DNA from: Oleiagrimonas sp963817755
Lineage (GTDB): Bacteria; Pseudomonadota; Gammaproteobacteria; Xanthomonadales; Rhodanobacteraceae
Direction of reading: 5' to 3'
Length of the DNA: 64,000 nucleotides
NCBI GenBank assembly: GCA_963817755.1
Contig: CAWFPB010000003.1
Coordinates: forward strand, 496,001 to 560,000
The notes under the pieces are model-generated. The model saw only the letters and a list, made by a program, of their open reading frames with translations. It was not told the origin of the DNA and made no database searches. A program made the position numbers and the translations under genes. The first letter of the stretch is position 1. Every line of letters begins with the position of its first letter. This document shows, one piece after another, positions 8,592-15,931 of this stretch.

Positions 8592-9109
8592 TTGCTGGCG
8601 GTGTCCATGGCGTCGATGTTGCCCAGCAGCTTTTCCGTCAGCCGGCTCAGCTGGCGGTGCTCGTCCGGGGTGAATCCCTTGAACAGGGCTTGCAGTTTGG
8701 GCCGCAGCATCGGCAGCAGTTCGCGCACCAGGTGGTCCCCTTCCGGGGTGACTTCCAGGATGATGCGGCGGCGGTCCTCGTCACTGGGCCGGCGCGTGAC
8801 CAGTCCGCGCCCCAGCAGGCTGTCGATGATGCGGGTCATGTTGGTCGGCTTCTGCGCGGCCCACTGGCACAGCTCGGACGGGTGGGTCTGCTGACCGGGG
8901 CTGCTGAACAACATCATCAGGGTGCGGAATTCGCTGCGGCTGAGCCGGTAGGGTTTGAGCCAGGCTTCCTCGGCATCATCCAGGCGCGTGCCGACGATGT
9001 TGAGCATCTTCAGCAGCGTGACGTCGGCGACCGGAAGCTCGGGCAGCAGGTCGGATACCCGCTGCACCGCGGCTTTCATGGCCTGGCAGGATTCAAAGAT
9101 CGGGCCCAT
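8588..9109 (-). CDS. MarR-family transcriptional regulator of the efflux operon
   Basis: A winged-helix repressor of about 173 residues, similar in layout to EmrR/MprA. The recognition region is PSELCQWAAQKPTNMTRIID and the wing is RRPSDEDRRRIILEVTPEG. It is first in the operon and overlaps the outer-membrane factor by 4 bases, so it most likely represses its own operon and is released by pump substrates. Three starts are possible: TTG at 9151, ATG at 9109 and ATG at 9079. I chose 9109 because the TTG start would place the operator-like palindrome inside the gene. Shine-Dalgarno signals are weak at all three. Confidence 0.85.
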   Translation of the reverse strand: MGPIFESCQAMKAAVQRVSDLLPELPVADVTLLKMLNIVGTRLDDAEEAWLKPYRLSRSEFRTLMMLFSSPGQQTHPSELCQWAAQKPTNMTRIIDSLLGRGLVTRRPSDEDRRRIILEVTPEGDHLVRELLPMLRPKLQALFKGFTPDEHRQLSRLTEKLLGNIDAMDTASK

Positions 9110-9124
9110 GTCCGTGATGAATAG

Positions 9125-9136
9125 TTCACAAGTGAA
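9125..9136. promoter_or_regulatory. Likely MarR operator palindrome
   Basis: TTCAC-AA-GTGAA is an inverted repeat with 5-bp arms, 16-27 bases upstream of the chosen MarR start. It sits in the only AT-rich stretch of this area. MarR proteins bind short palindromes overlapping their own promoters, so position and symmetry fit an autoregulatory operator. The promoter elements themselves are not clear. Confidence 0.5.
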
Positions 9137-9199
9137 ATATAATGCTAGCAATTATTCACGCCGCGCGTAAACCCCGTCACGGCGAGCGGCCGGTGCGGA

Positions 9200-9991
9200 T
9201 CAGGCGGGGTCGAGTCCGAACAGGCGCAGGGCGTTGTTCCGGGTGGCTTCGGCGATGGTCTCGCGCGGTGCGTTCCGGAGGCGTGCCACGGTGTCGAGTA
9301 CCTCGGTTACGAAGGCCGGCTCGTTGCGTTCGCCGCGATGCGCGGCGCCGGGCTGGTCGGGCGCGTCGGTTTCCAGCAGCAACTGCTCCAGTGGCATGGC
9401 GGCGACCAGGCGGTGCAGCTTGTGCGCACGGTCATGGGTCAGCGGTCCGCCCAGGCCCAGGTGCAGGCCCAGGTCCCACAGCTGGCGGGCCTGCTCGATG
9501 CTACCGCCGTAGCTGTGCACCACGCCGCGCACCGGTCCCTCGCGGCGCAGCGTCAGGATCATTTCCTCGACCGCCTTGCGCGCGTGGAGGATCACCGGCA
9601 GGCCGGTCTCGCGGGCCAGGCCCAGCTGATGCCGGAAGTAGTGGCGCTGCATGTCCGGATCGGCTGAAACCTGGAAGTCCAGGCCACATTCGCCGATGGC
9701 CACCGGATGATCCTGGTGCAGCCAGGTTTCCAGCTCGTCCAGGTCGTTCTCGCGATGCTCGTCGACAAACATCGGGTGCAGGCCGTAGCTCGCGTGCAGG
9801 CGCAGGCCCGGTACGCGCAGTGCGCAGGTGCGGCGGATGTCCGGCCAGCGACAGGCGGTGACGCCGGCCAGCACGATGTCGGTGACGCCGGCCGACACGG
9901 CACGCTCGAGCACGGCCCGGCGGTCGGCGTCGAAGCGCGCGTCGTCCAGGTGCGTGTGGCTGTCGAACAGTGCGGGCGTGGAGCGTTGCAT
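9200..9991 (-). CDS. TatD-family metal-dependent hydrolase/nuclease
   Basis: A 263-residue TIM-barrel hydrolase. The metal site opens with DSHTHLD at residues 10-16, continues with the Glu of AIGECGLDF near 95, His of ILHARKA near 131, His of VVHSYGG near 155 and ends with the catalytic LLETDAPDQ near residue 204. Family members are 3'-5' DNases or deoxyribonucleases linked to DNA repair and quality control, with YjjV and TatD as relatives. The open frame reaches 10072, but the extra N-terminal residues do not belong to the fold, so the ATG at 9991 is used; the ATG at 9997 is equally possible. The gene is monocistronic as far as can be seen. Confidence 0.9.
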   Translation of the reverse strand: MQRSTPALFDSHTHLDDARFDADRRAVLERAVSAGVTDIVLAGVTACRWPDIRRTCALRVPGLRLHASYGLHPMFVDEHRENDLDELETWLHQDHPVAIGECGLDFQVSADPDMQRHYFRHQLGLARETGLPVILHARKAVEEMILTLRREGPVRGVVHSYGGSIEQARQLWDLGLHLGLGGPLTHDRAHKLHRLVAAMPLEQLLLETDAPDQPGAAHRGERNEPAFVTEVLDTVARLRNAPRETIAEATRNNALRLFGLDPA

Positions 9992-10110
9992 GGGCATCCA
10001 CGGAGCTGGAATGGGCGTATGGTCCCACATGCCGGCATCCCGTACATACCAGGCGTGCGCCTGCTGACACATTGGGCGTCGACCTTATGGCATGTTCAGT
10101 CACCGGGTGC

Positions 10111-10139
10111 TTGAATGCCCGTGCAAGCGGGAATACAAA
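10111..10139 (+). promoter_or_regulatory. Sigma-70-like promoter of the glycine-zipper genes
   Basis: TTGAAT at 10111-10116 and TACAAA at 10134-10139 are separated by exactly 17 bases, and lie 29 bases upstream of the start codon at 10168. Both hexamers match the sigma-70 consensus in four of six positions. A strong ribosome-binding site (AGGAGG) follows. Confidence 0.5.
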
Positions 10140-10167
10140 CGATGGGTTTCAATCCAGGAGGTTGGAG

Positions 10168-10707
10168 ATGAACAAGTTCATGAAGGGTGCGCTGGCGACC
10201 GCGATCGCGGTGACCCTGGGGGCAGGGATGAGCGCGTGCAACCGAAATGCCAGTGCGGAAGGCCCGCAATACGCCAAGGTCCTGAGTGCGACACCGATCC
10301 ACAAGACCTACAACAACCCCTCCAAGTCCTGCCACGAGGAGACCGTGACCCACCACAAGCCGGTCAAGGACAGCCACCAGGTCGCCGGTACCGCGATCGG
10401 TGCGGTCGTGGGCGGCCTTGCGGGGCACCAGGTCGGCGGCGGCCGCGGCAAGACCCTGGCCACGGTGGCCGGTGCGGTGGCGGGCGGCTATGCCGGCAAG
10501 AAGATCCAGGAAAAGCGGCAGGAAGATTCCACCTATACCACGCAGGAGCAGAAGTGCCAGACGGTCAACCACCGCACGACCAAGGTCGTCGGGTACACCG
10601 TCAAGTACCAGTTGCCCGATGGCACGGTCCAGACCACGCGCATGGATCACGACCCGGGTGACCGTGTCGAGATCAAGAAATCCACCACGGTGGTGAGCAC
10701 GCAGTAG
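10168..10707 (+). CDS. Glycine-zipper 2TM-domain envelope protein (first)
   Basis: A 179-residue exported protein. The N-terminus is a signal peptide (MNKFMKGALATAIAVTLGAG, then MSAC), which looks like a lipoprotein signal although the residues before the Cys are not a perfect lipobox. A glycine-zipper Rick_17kDa/SlyB-like segment follows at about residues 75-110 (TAIGAVVGGLAGHQVGGG), then a small beta domain. SlyB-type proteins sit in the outer membrane and help keep the envelope intact under stress. AGGAGG lies 7 bases before the ATG at 10168, which fixes the start. A second protein of the same kind follows after 43 bases. Confidence 0.85.
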   Translation: MNKFMKGALATAIAVTLGAGMSACNRNASAEGPQYAKVLSATPIHKTYNNPSKSCHEETVTHHKPVKDSHQVAGTAIGAVVGGLAGHQVGGGRGKTLATVAGAVAGGYAGKKIQEKRQEDSTYTTQEQKCQTVNHRTTKVVGYTVKYQLPDGTVQTTRMDHDPGDRVEIKKSTTVVSTQ

Positions 10708-10750
10708 CCTGGCGTTCCCCCGCACCATCCGTGTAACCAGGAGGTTCGGT

Positions 10751-11260
10751 ATGCCTGTGACGATACGAAATCGCATCGCGACATTACTGTCCACCGCCAT
10801 GTTGGTGACGGCCACCCTGGCGGCAGCCGGTTGCGCCACCGGGCCGGACCGTGGCGGCTATGGAACCACCTACGGTCCACCGCCACCCCCGCCGCCCGGT
10901 GCGCGAAGCACCTGTCCCGCCGACCGGTGCGGCGTCGTGCACGAGGTGACCCAGGTGTACATCCAGGGCGACAAGCAATCGCAGACCCTGGGCACCGTGA
11001 TCGGTGCCGTGGTCGGCGGCGTGCTTGGCAATACCATCGGCAAGGGCGACGGCCGCAAGGCCGCGACCGTGGTCGGTGCCGTGGCCGGCGGCGCGGTCGG
11101 GCACGAGGTGGGCAAGCGCAACAGCGGCGACGTGCCGGCCTGGCGCATCGTGGTCCGTCTCGACGACGGGCGCATGGCCACGGTGACCGAGCGCGATGAT
11201 CCGGGCGTGCAGCGGGGCGACTACGTGCGTATCGAGCAGGGGCACGTCTACCCGCATTGA
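10751..11260 (+). CDS. Glycine-zipper 2TM-domain lipoprotein (second)
   Basis: A 169-residue outer-membrane lipoprotein of the SlyB/17-kDa antigen type. The signal peptide ends in the lipobox LAAAGC (Cys near residue 28). A poly-proline stretch (seven Pro) forms a linker, then a glycine zipper (TVIGAVVGGVLGNTIGKG) and a second one (TVVGAVAGGAVGHEVGK), then a C-terminal domain with WRIVVRLDDGRMATVTERDD. AGGAGG lies 8 bases upstream of the ATG. The domain order matches the preceding gene, so the two probably arose by duplication and share a transcript that ends in the terminator at 11281-11317. Confidence 0.86.
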   Translation: MPVTIRNRIATLLSTAMLVTATLAAAGCATGPDRGGYGTTYGPPPPPPPGARSTCPADRCGVVHEVTQVYIQGDKQSQTLGTVIGAVVGGVLGNTIGKGDGRKAATVVGAVAGGAVGHEVGKRNSGDVPAWRIVVRLDDGRMATVTERDDPGVQRGDYVRIEQGHVYPH

Positions 11261-11280
11261 TGCAGCTCTTGCCGCGATAG

Positions 11281-11317
11281 AAAAAAGCCCTTTCGGCCTG
11301 GGCCGAAAGGGCTTTTT
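11281..11317. terminator. Strong bidirectional rho-independent terminator
   Basis: AAAAGCCCTTTCGGCC at 11283-11298 pairs with GGCCGAAAGGGCTTTT at 11301-11316 across a 2-base loop. A-tract and T-tract flank the stem, so it can stop both the rightward glycine-zipper transcript and the leftward Hsp20 transcript. Confidence 0.92.
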
Positions 11318-11354
11318 CATGCAGCTTCGTAGGAGGGCGGATTTCGCGTCGCGA

Positions 11355-11801
11355 TCACTGCACGTCGATGCGCCGGCTGCTTCCGTTGGTCTTCTTCAGC
11401 AGCTTCAGGGTCAGCACGCCGTCGTCGTAGCTTGCCGAGCATTTTTCGCTGTCCATGCGCTGCGGGAGCGTGAACGAACGGTAGATCCTGCCGTAGTAAC
11501 GCTCGGTGTGCAGCTGCTTGCGCTCCTTCTTGCTTTCCTCGCGCTTGATCTCGGCCTCGATCGTGACCTGGTTGCCTTCCACCGAGATCTGGATGTCCTT
11601 CTTTTTCACACCCGGCAGATCGGCGGTGACGCGGTAGCTTTCGTCATCTTCGTGCACGTCCAGGCGCATGTCGGTGGCGGAATCCTCGAAATCGCGCATC
11701 CACGGGCGCAGGGGCAAGCCGCGCAGCATGTCGTCGAAGTCGGCGCCGAGGTCGAAACGCGAACCGCTGCGGAACGGGTTCCAGTGGGTCAATGCGTTCA
11801 T
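11355..11801 (-). CDS. Hsp20 small heat-shock protein
   Basis: A 148-residue alpha-crystallin-type chaperone. The N-terminal arm (MNALTHWNPFRSGSRFD) is followed by the alpha-crystallin domain from about residue 40 (MRLDVHEDDESYRVTADLPG) to the diagnostic ASYDDGVLTLKL near 125-136, and a short C-terminal tail. Such proteins hold unfolding proteins in oligomers until ATP-dependent chaperones act. It is divergent from the S30AE gene; the 194-base spacer carries two FNR-type palindromes and an 8-bp inverted repeat (11844-11851 with 11859-11866). I saw no clear sigma-32 promoter, so control by oxygen or redox is more likely than classical heat shock. Confidence 0.93.
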   Translation of the reverse strand: MNALTHWNPFRSGSRFDLGADFDDMLRGLPLRPWMRDFEDSATDMRLDVHEDDESYRVTADLPGVKKKDIQISVEGNQVTIEAEIKREESKKERKQLHTERYYGRIYRSFTLPQRMDSEKCSASYDDGVLTLKLLKKTNGSSRRIDVQ

Positions 11802-11843
11802 GATGCGTTCCTCATGGTGCTTGCTATGGGGTTGGGGATTCCC

Positions 11844-11866
11844 CGACGGTCATGCTAGGACCGTCG
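11844..11866. promoter_or_regulatory. 8-bp inverted repeat upstream of hsp20
   Basis: CGACGGTC (11844-11851) is the exact reverse complement of GACCGTCG (11859-11866), with a 7-base spacer. It lies 43-65 bases upstream of the Hsp20 start. It may be an operator or a 5'-leader hairpin; the regulator is unknown. Confidence 0.4.
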
Positions 11867-11879
11867 CATTCCGCGGGTA

Positions 11880-11893
11880 TTGACCGGCGTCAA
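11880..11893. promoter_or_regulatory. FNR/ANR-type box (perfect arms) between hsp20 and S30AE gene
   Basis: TTGAC-CGGC-GTCAA fits the CRP/FNR-family consensus TTGAY-N4-RTCAA with fully symmetric arms. Its centre is about 85 bases upstream of the Hsp20 start codon. It suggests control by an FNR, ANR or DNR-like activator. Confidence 0.5.
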
Positions 11894-11916
11894 GAATCCA
11901 TGTGCACATCATGCGG

Positions 11917-11930
11917 ATGACCTGGGTCAA
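11917..11930. promoter_or_regulatory. FNR/ANR-type box (one mismatch) upstream of S30AE gene
   Basis: ATGAC-CTGG-GTCAA differs from the symmetric TTGAC-N4-GTCAA only in its first base. It is centred about 72 bases upstream of the S30AE gene and 37 bases from the other box, so each divergent gene may have its own site. Confidence 0.42.
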
Positions 11931-11995
11931 GGCGGGCTTTCGGCGGCTGGATATGCTTCCCGTCAGACATATTCCAAAGGCCCGAGGAGCCAGCC

Positions 11996-12307
11996 ATGAC
12001 TATCGCCGTGAATGTCGCTTTCCAGGGGGTCGACACATCCGAAGCCCTGCGTACCGACATCGAACAGCATGCCGGCAAACTGGAGCGTTTCAGCGGGTCC
12101 GTGCAGTCGTGCGATGCGGTGGTCGGGCGCGAGGAAGGCAGTCACCGCCACGGCAACCGGTTTCGCGTCCGTCTGACGGCGACCTTGCCGGGAGGCCAGG
12201 AAACGGCGGAGAAGTCGCACGAGGATGCGCACCTGGCCGCCCATCAGGCCTTTGCCGCCCTGCGCAGGCAGCTGGAAGATTTTGTCCGCATCCGCCGCGG
12301 AGACTGA
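11996..12307 (+). CDS. Short S30AE/HPF-family ribosome hibernation protein
   Basis: A 103-residue single-domain protein of the HPF/RaiA (YfiA) superfamily. The fold's first strand and helix are visible (FQGVDTSEALRTDIEQHAGK), followed by the beta strands and a C-terminal helix with SHEDAHLAAHQAFAALRRQL. Members bind the 30S decoding region and shut ribosomes down in stationary phase or under stress. This copy is unlinked to rpoN/ptsN, where the housekeeping hpf usually sits, so it is probably a specialised second copy. GAGGAG precedes the start. It is divergent from hsp20 and convergent with the DUF2238 gene after only 5 bases. Confidence 0.82.
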   Translation: MTIAVNVAFQGVDTSEALRTDIEQHAGKLERFSGSVQSCDAVVGREEGSHRHGNRFRVRLTATLPGGQETAEKSHEDAHLAAHQAFAALRRQLEDFVRIRRGD

Positions 12308-12312
12308 AGCCG

Positions 12313-12972
12313 TCAGGTTGGACGCGGCTTGCCGTGCCGGGCCTGGTACAGGCGAACCGCCGTCACCGTGATGATCGCGCCCATGGTGGCCAGCAGCATG
12401 TCCTTGTGCGCGTCCCAGACATCGCCCTGCGTGCCCAGGTAGGCCTGGCCCAGTTCGCCGCCGAACATGCCTGCAGCGAGCCACTCCAGCAGTTCGTAGA
12501 TGGTGGTGTGCGAGGCCATGAAGGTGACCGGAAGCAGCCAGCGCCAGAGTCCCTGCTGGGGTGCCCGCCGATCCAGCAGCTCCATGGCCGCGGGCGTCAC
12601 CAGCAGGCCATAGGCAAGATGCACCAGGCGGTCATAGTGGTTGCGACCCAGGCCCAGCATGCCGCTCAGCGTATGGCCGGTGAGGTCCGCGAACCAGCGG
12701 TCGTAGGGGACTTCGGCGTAGGTGTAGTGCGCCCCGATCGTGTGCATCAAGAAGAACACGAACAGCAGCGTGCAGCTGAACCGGCTAAAGCGCAGCTTAG
12801 GGTAGGACCACACCAGCAGCGGGATGGCGACGAAGACCAGCACGTTTTCCAGCAGCCAGTCCTGTCGGTACCAGGGTGCAACGGCCATCCAGGTCCAGAA
12901 CACCGCGTAGATACCGAGCAGGGTCAGAGGGTAGCGGTACTCGTGGCCCGAGCCGGATGATGCGTTGGTCAT
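12313..12972 (-). CDS. DUF2238 (YjdF-like) integral membrane protein
   Basis: A 219-residue inner-membrane protein with about six hydrophobic segments. DUF2238 hallmarks are WYRQDWLLENVLVF near residue 34, HTIGAHYTYAEVPYD near residue 80 with two His and a Tyr, the NHYDRLVHLAYGLL stretch and YELLEWLAA. The protein end includes GTQGDVWDAHKDMLLATMGA. The biochemical function is unknown. The start at 12972 has AAGG upstream; ATGs at 13011 and 13014 in frame would add up to 14 residues but lack a ribosome site. It sits among stress-type genes and probably follows the phosphoribosyltransferase gene on the same transcript. Confidence 0.82.
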   Translation of the reverse strand: MTNASSGSGHEYRYPLTLLGIYAVFWTWMAVAPWYRQDWLLENVLVFVAIPLLVWSYPKLRFSRFSCTLLFVFFLMHTIGAHYTYAEVPYDRWFADLTGHTLSGMLGLGRNHYDRLVHLAYGLLVTPAAMELLDRRAPQQGLWRWLLPVTFMASHTTIYELLEWLAAGMFGGELGQAYLGTQGDVWDAHKDMLLATMGAIITVTAVRLYQARHGKPRPT

Positions 12973-13118
12973 GGCCTTGGATTCGTCGCTTTGCGAACGG
13001 GGCAGGTTCATCATGTGCCGGGGGCGGATCGAAGGGAAGGGGTTCGGCGCTGCGCGAGCATCTGCCGAAGGCCTCGCTCGGGACGTGTGGTGCCGGGGAC
13101 CATCGCCGCGGTGTCGCT

Positions 13119-14450
13119 TCAGCCCGCGGTCCCTTGATCGTGTCCGGGCGATGCCGCGCCGAACCAGCGGACGAACCATTGCGCAGCCTGGTCGGCCACG
13201 GATTCGAGCGAGCCCGGTTCCTCGAACAGGTGGGAGGCACCCGGCACCACGACCAGTTCGGCACGCGGGCCCATCAGGGTCCGCGCCATGCGATTCAACT
13301 CAAGCACCTGGGGGTCGGCACCGCCGACGATCAACAGCGTGGGCGCGAGCACAGCGTGCAGCGTGGCCGTGCCGGCCAGATCGGGACGCCCGCCGCGCGA
13401 GACCACCGCGGCGATGCTGCCTGCCCGTGCTGCAGCCAGCGACAGCGCCGCAGCGGCACCGGTGCTGGCGCCGAACAAACCCTTGGGCAGTGGTTCGAGA
13501 TCGGGATCCTTGTGGACGAAACGTAGCGCCGCCTCGAGCCGTTCGGTCAGCAACCGGATGTCGAATCGCGCGCTGCGATCGGCATCTTCCTCGGCGGTCA
13601 GCAGGTCCATCAGCAGGGTGGCGATGCCATGACGTTGCAGTTCTTCGGCAACCTGGCGATTGCGCACGCTGCGTCGGCTGCTGCCGCTGCCGTGGGCGAA
13701 CAGGACCAGGCCCAGCGAGTCGTCCGGCACGACCAGGTCGGCGTCCAGCAGGGCACCGTTGGCGGGTATCTGCAACAGGCGTCTGCGAGTCCCGGTCGGT
13801 GCGTTGGAGTCCATGTCCTTCCTTTGCAGTGCATTCACCACGTCGGCATCCTCCACGGCCCCGAATTGCTCGTAGTACATGCCCACGGCATGGAATGGTT
13901 CGGGTGTGTACAGGCAGATGGTTTCGTCGGCATGGCTGCGCACCTGGGCCAGGCTCTCGCTGGCGGCCACCGGTACCGCGCACACCAGGCGTGACGGATG
14001 CTGCGCACGCAGGGCGCGCAGTGCGGAAATCATGGTGGCCCCGGTGGCCAGTCCGTCGTCGATCACAATGACCGTCCGGCCCTGCACCGGGAGGGATGCG
14101 TGCCCGGCGCCATACATGCTGCGCCGTGCCTGCATCAACTCCCGTTGCCGCCGGGTTTCGCTGCGGATGTAGTCGTCATCGGCGCCGGCCCAGCCGGCAA
14201 CGCGATTGAGCATGACCGTGCCGTGTTCGTCCACGGCGCCGATGGCCAGCTCGGGATTGCCCGGGGCACCCAGCTTGCGCACCAGGACCGCGTCGAGGTC
14301 GCCTTCCAGCTGGTCGGCGACGATACGCGCCATCGGTACACCTCCACGCGGAATGCCCAGCACCAGCGGATGCTGGCCACGATAGTGGTCGAGCGCGGAT
14401 GCCAGACGGATGGCTGCATCTTCGCGATCGCGAAATTTGGAGGTGCTCAT
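13119..14450 (-). CDS. Phosphoribosyltransferase / alpha-beta hydrolase fusion protein
   Basis: A 443-residue two-domain protein. Residues 1 to about 210 form a type I phosphoribosyltransferase domain with the PRPP-binding signature VIVIDDGLATGAT near residues 126-138. Residues 225-435 form an alpha/beta hydrolase of the dienelactone-hydrolase type: oxyanion region VLFAHGSGSSRRS, nucleophile elbow GLFGASTGAAAAL, acid in GGADPQV and His in GASHLFEE, so the triad is complete. Neither substrate is known. It is divergent from the erythromycin-esterase-like gene across a 128-base spacer that contains a perfect FNR box. The same gene pairing is found in other bacteria, often near stress genes, which hints at a shared but undefined pathway. 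Confidence 0.85.
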   Translation of the reverse strand: MSTSKFRDREDAAIRLASALDHYRGQHPLVLGIPRGGVPMARIVADQLEGDLDAVLVRKLGAPGNPELAIGAVDEHGTVMLNRVAGWAGADDDYIRSETRRQRELMQARRSMYGAGHASLPVQGRTVIVIDDGLATGATMISALRALRAQHPSRLVCAVPVAASESLAQVRSHADETICLYTPEPFHAVGMYYEQFGAVEDADVVNALQRKDMDSNAPTGTRRRLLQIPANGALLDADLVVPDDSLGLVLFAHGSGSSRRSVRNRQVAEELQRHGIATLLMDLLTAEEDADRSARFDIRLLTERLEAALRFVHKDPDLEPLPKGLFGASTGAAAALSLAAARAGSIAAVVSRGGRPDLAGTATLHAVLAPTLLIVGGADPQVLELNRMARTLMGPRAELVVVPGASHLFEEPGSLESVADQAAQWFVRWFGAASPGHDQGTAG

Positions 14451-14505
14451 GACAGACGCTCCGTGTCAATTGATGCACAAGCTACGTAAAAAACTGCTGG
14501 GGGTA

Positions 14506-14519
14506 TTGATCTGAATCAA
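14506..14519. promoter_or_regulatory. Perfect FNR/ANR box in the divergent spacer
   Basis: TTGAT-CTGA-ATCAA is the exact FNR/ANR consensus. It lies centrally in the 128-base gap, about 62 bases upstream of the phosphoribosyltransferase-hydrolase start and 66 bases upstream of the GTG of the esterase-like gene. One dimer could activate one or both promoters; the -10 elements are not clear on either side. Confidence 0.6.
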
Positions 14520-14578
14520 CGCTTTAGGATGCGCTTGCGCCAAGCTGTGAACCAGGTTGGATCGGGAGGTGCCTTTTC

Positions 14579-15907
14579 GTGCCCCGTCATCATCGTTCCA
14601 TGGAAGCCGTGCTGCGCAACGATGCGCGCATGCTCGACGAACAGCCGCGCGACTATGACGCACTGCTTGCCATGGCAGGCGAGCGTCCCTTCGTGCTGCT
14701 CGGCGAGGCGACCCACGGCACCCGCGAGTTCTACCGCATGCGGGCACAGATCACGCAGCGCCTGATCGACGAGGCAGGCTTCGACGCGGTGGTGGTGGAG
14801 GGCGACTGGCCTGATGTCCACCGCATCAACCGATACGTGCAGGGCCTCGGGGAGGATACGCTGGACCAGGCGTTCGAGGACTTCAGGCGCTTCCCGACCT
14901 GGATGTGGCGCAACCGCGAAGTACACGATTTCGTGCAATGGCTGCATGCCCGCAATGCCGGCCTGCCATCTGTGCAACGAGTCGGCTTCTATGGCATGGA
15001 TCTGTACAGTCTGTATCGCTCCGCCGATGAGGTGATCGACTACCTTGAAACGGTCGATGCCGAACAGGCCCAGGCCGCACGCCGGCTGTACGTGTGCCTG
15101 GACCACGTGCGCGATCCGCAGCAGTACGGCTACGCTGCAGCCACGGGCCTGCGACCTTCCTGCCGGGAGGCGGCGGCGAACCTGCTGGTCGACCTGGTGC
15201 GCAAGGCACCGGGCTATCTCGAGGGCGACACGCGCACAGACGACGATCGGCAGTTCCTTGCCGAACGCAATGCCCACGTTGTGCTGCGTGCCGAGCAGTA
15301 CTACCGCACCATGTTCGATCGTCGGACCCATTCCTGGAATGTGCGCGACGCGCACATGACCGACACCGTGCTCGACCTGCGTCGTTACCTGCGTGCGCGC
15401 GGGCGTACGGGACGCATCGTGGTCTGGGCGCACAATTCGCACCTGGGCGATGCGCGCGCCACGCAGATGGGGCGCACGGGGGAATGGAATGTGGGTCAGC
15501 TGCTGCGCCAGCAGGCCGGCTCGGACCAGGTGCTGCTGGTCGGCTTCACGACCTATACCGGACACGTAACGGCCGCGCGCGACTGGGACCAGCCCCCGGA
15601 ACGCCGCTGGGTCCGTCCCGCGCAACACGACAGCTGGGAACATGCCTTCCACGCCAGCGGCAAGGATCGTTTCTTCCTGCCCCTGGTCGACGGCTCGCCG
15701 GCGCTCGAAGGGACGATGCTGGAGCGGGCCATCGGCGTCATCTACCGGCCCGAAAGCGAGATGGCGAGCCACTATTTCGACGCCGCACTCGGCGTCCAGT
15801 TCGACGCCGTGTTCCATCTGGACGAGACCACCGCGCTGGAGCCGCTGGACGTGGGCGTGCACTGGATGCGCCATGAACCACCGGATACCTATCCGACGGG
15901 GATGTAA
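14579..15907 (+). CDS. Erythromycin-esterase-family protein
   Basis: A 442-residue enzyme of the EreA/ChaN-like superfamily. The active-site stretch LGEATHGTREFYRMRA occurs near residues 41-56, VVVEGDWPDVHRINRY near 71-86 and a later His in VWAHNSHLGDARAT near 282-295; these are the Glu and His positions of the family. Most members are not macrolide esterases and their substrates are unknown, so no resistance role is claimed. The GTG at 14579 is chosen because GGGAGG lies 8 bases upstream; an ATG at 14600 would remove seven residues. It is divergent from the phosphoribosyltransferase-hydrolase fusion and shares the FNR-box spacer with it. Confidence 0.87.
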   Translation: MPRHHRSMEAVLRNDARMLDEQPRDYDALLAMAGERPFVLLGEATHGTREFYRMRAQITQRLIDEAGFDAVVVEGDWPDVHRINRYVQGLGEDTLDQAFEDFRRFPTWMWRNREVHDFVQWLHARNAGLPSVQRVGFYGMDLYSLYRSADEVIDYLETVDAEQAQAARRLYVCLDHVRDPQQYGYAAATGLRPSCREAAANLLVDLVRKAPGYLEGDTRTDDDRQFLAERNAHVVLRAEQYYRTMFDRRTHSWNVRDAHMTDTVLDLRRYLRARGRTGRIVVWAHNSHLGDARATQMGRTGEWNVGQLLRQQAGSDQVLLVGFTTYTGHVTAARDWDQPPERRWVRPAQHDSWEHAFHASGKDRFFLPLVDGSPALEGTMLERAIGVIYRPESEMASHYFDAALGVQFDAVFHLDETTALEPLDVGVHWMRHEPPDTYPTGM

Positions 15908-15931
15908 CCGAATCCGGCAGGGATGCCCGGG

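Noticed and set aside
14516..15874. 452-codon minus-strand frame opposite the erythromycin-esterase-like gene
   Set aside because: No domain is recognisable, and it would remove the FNR-box spacer. The plus-strand protein has all family motifs.
14579..15907. Macrolide resistance gene
   Set aside because: The family name comes from EreA, but most members are not macrolide esterases, and there is no resistance context or mobile element nearby.
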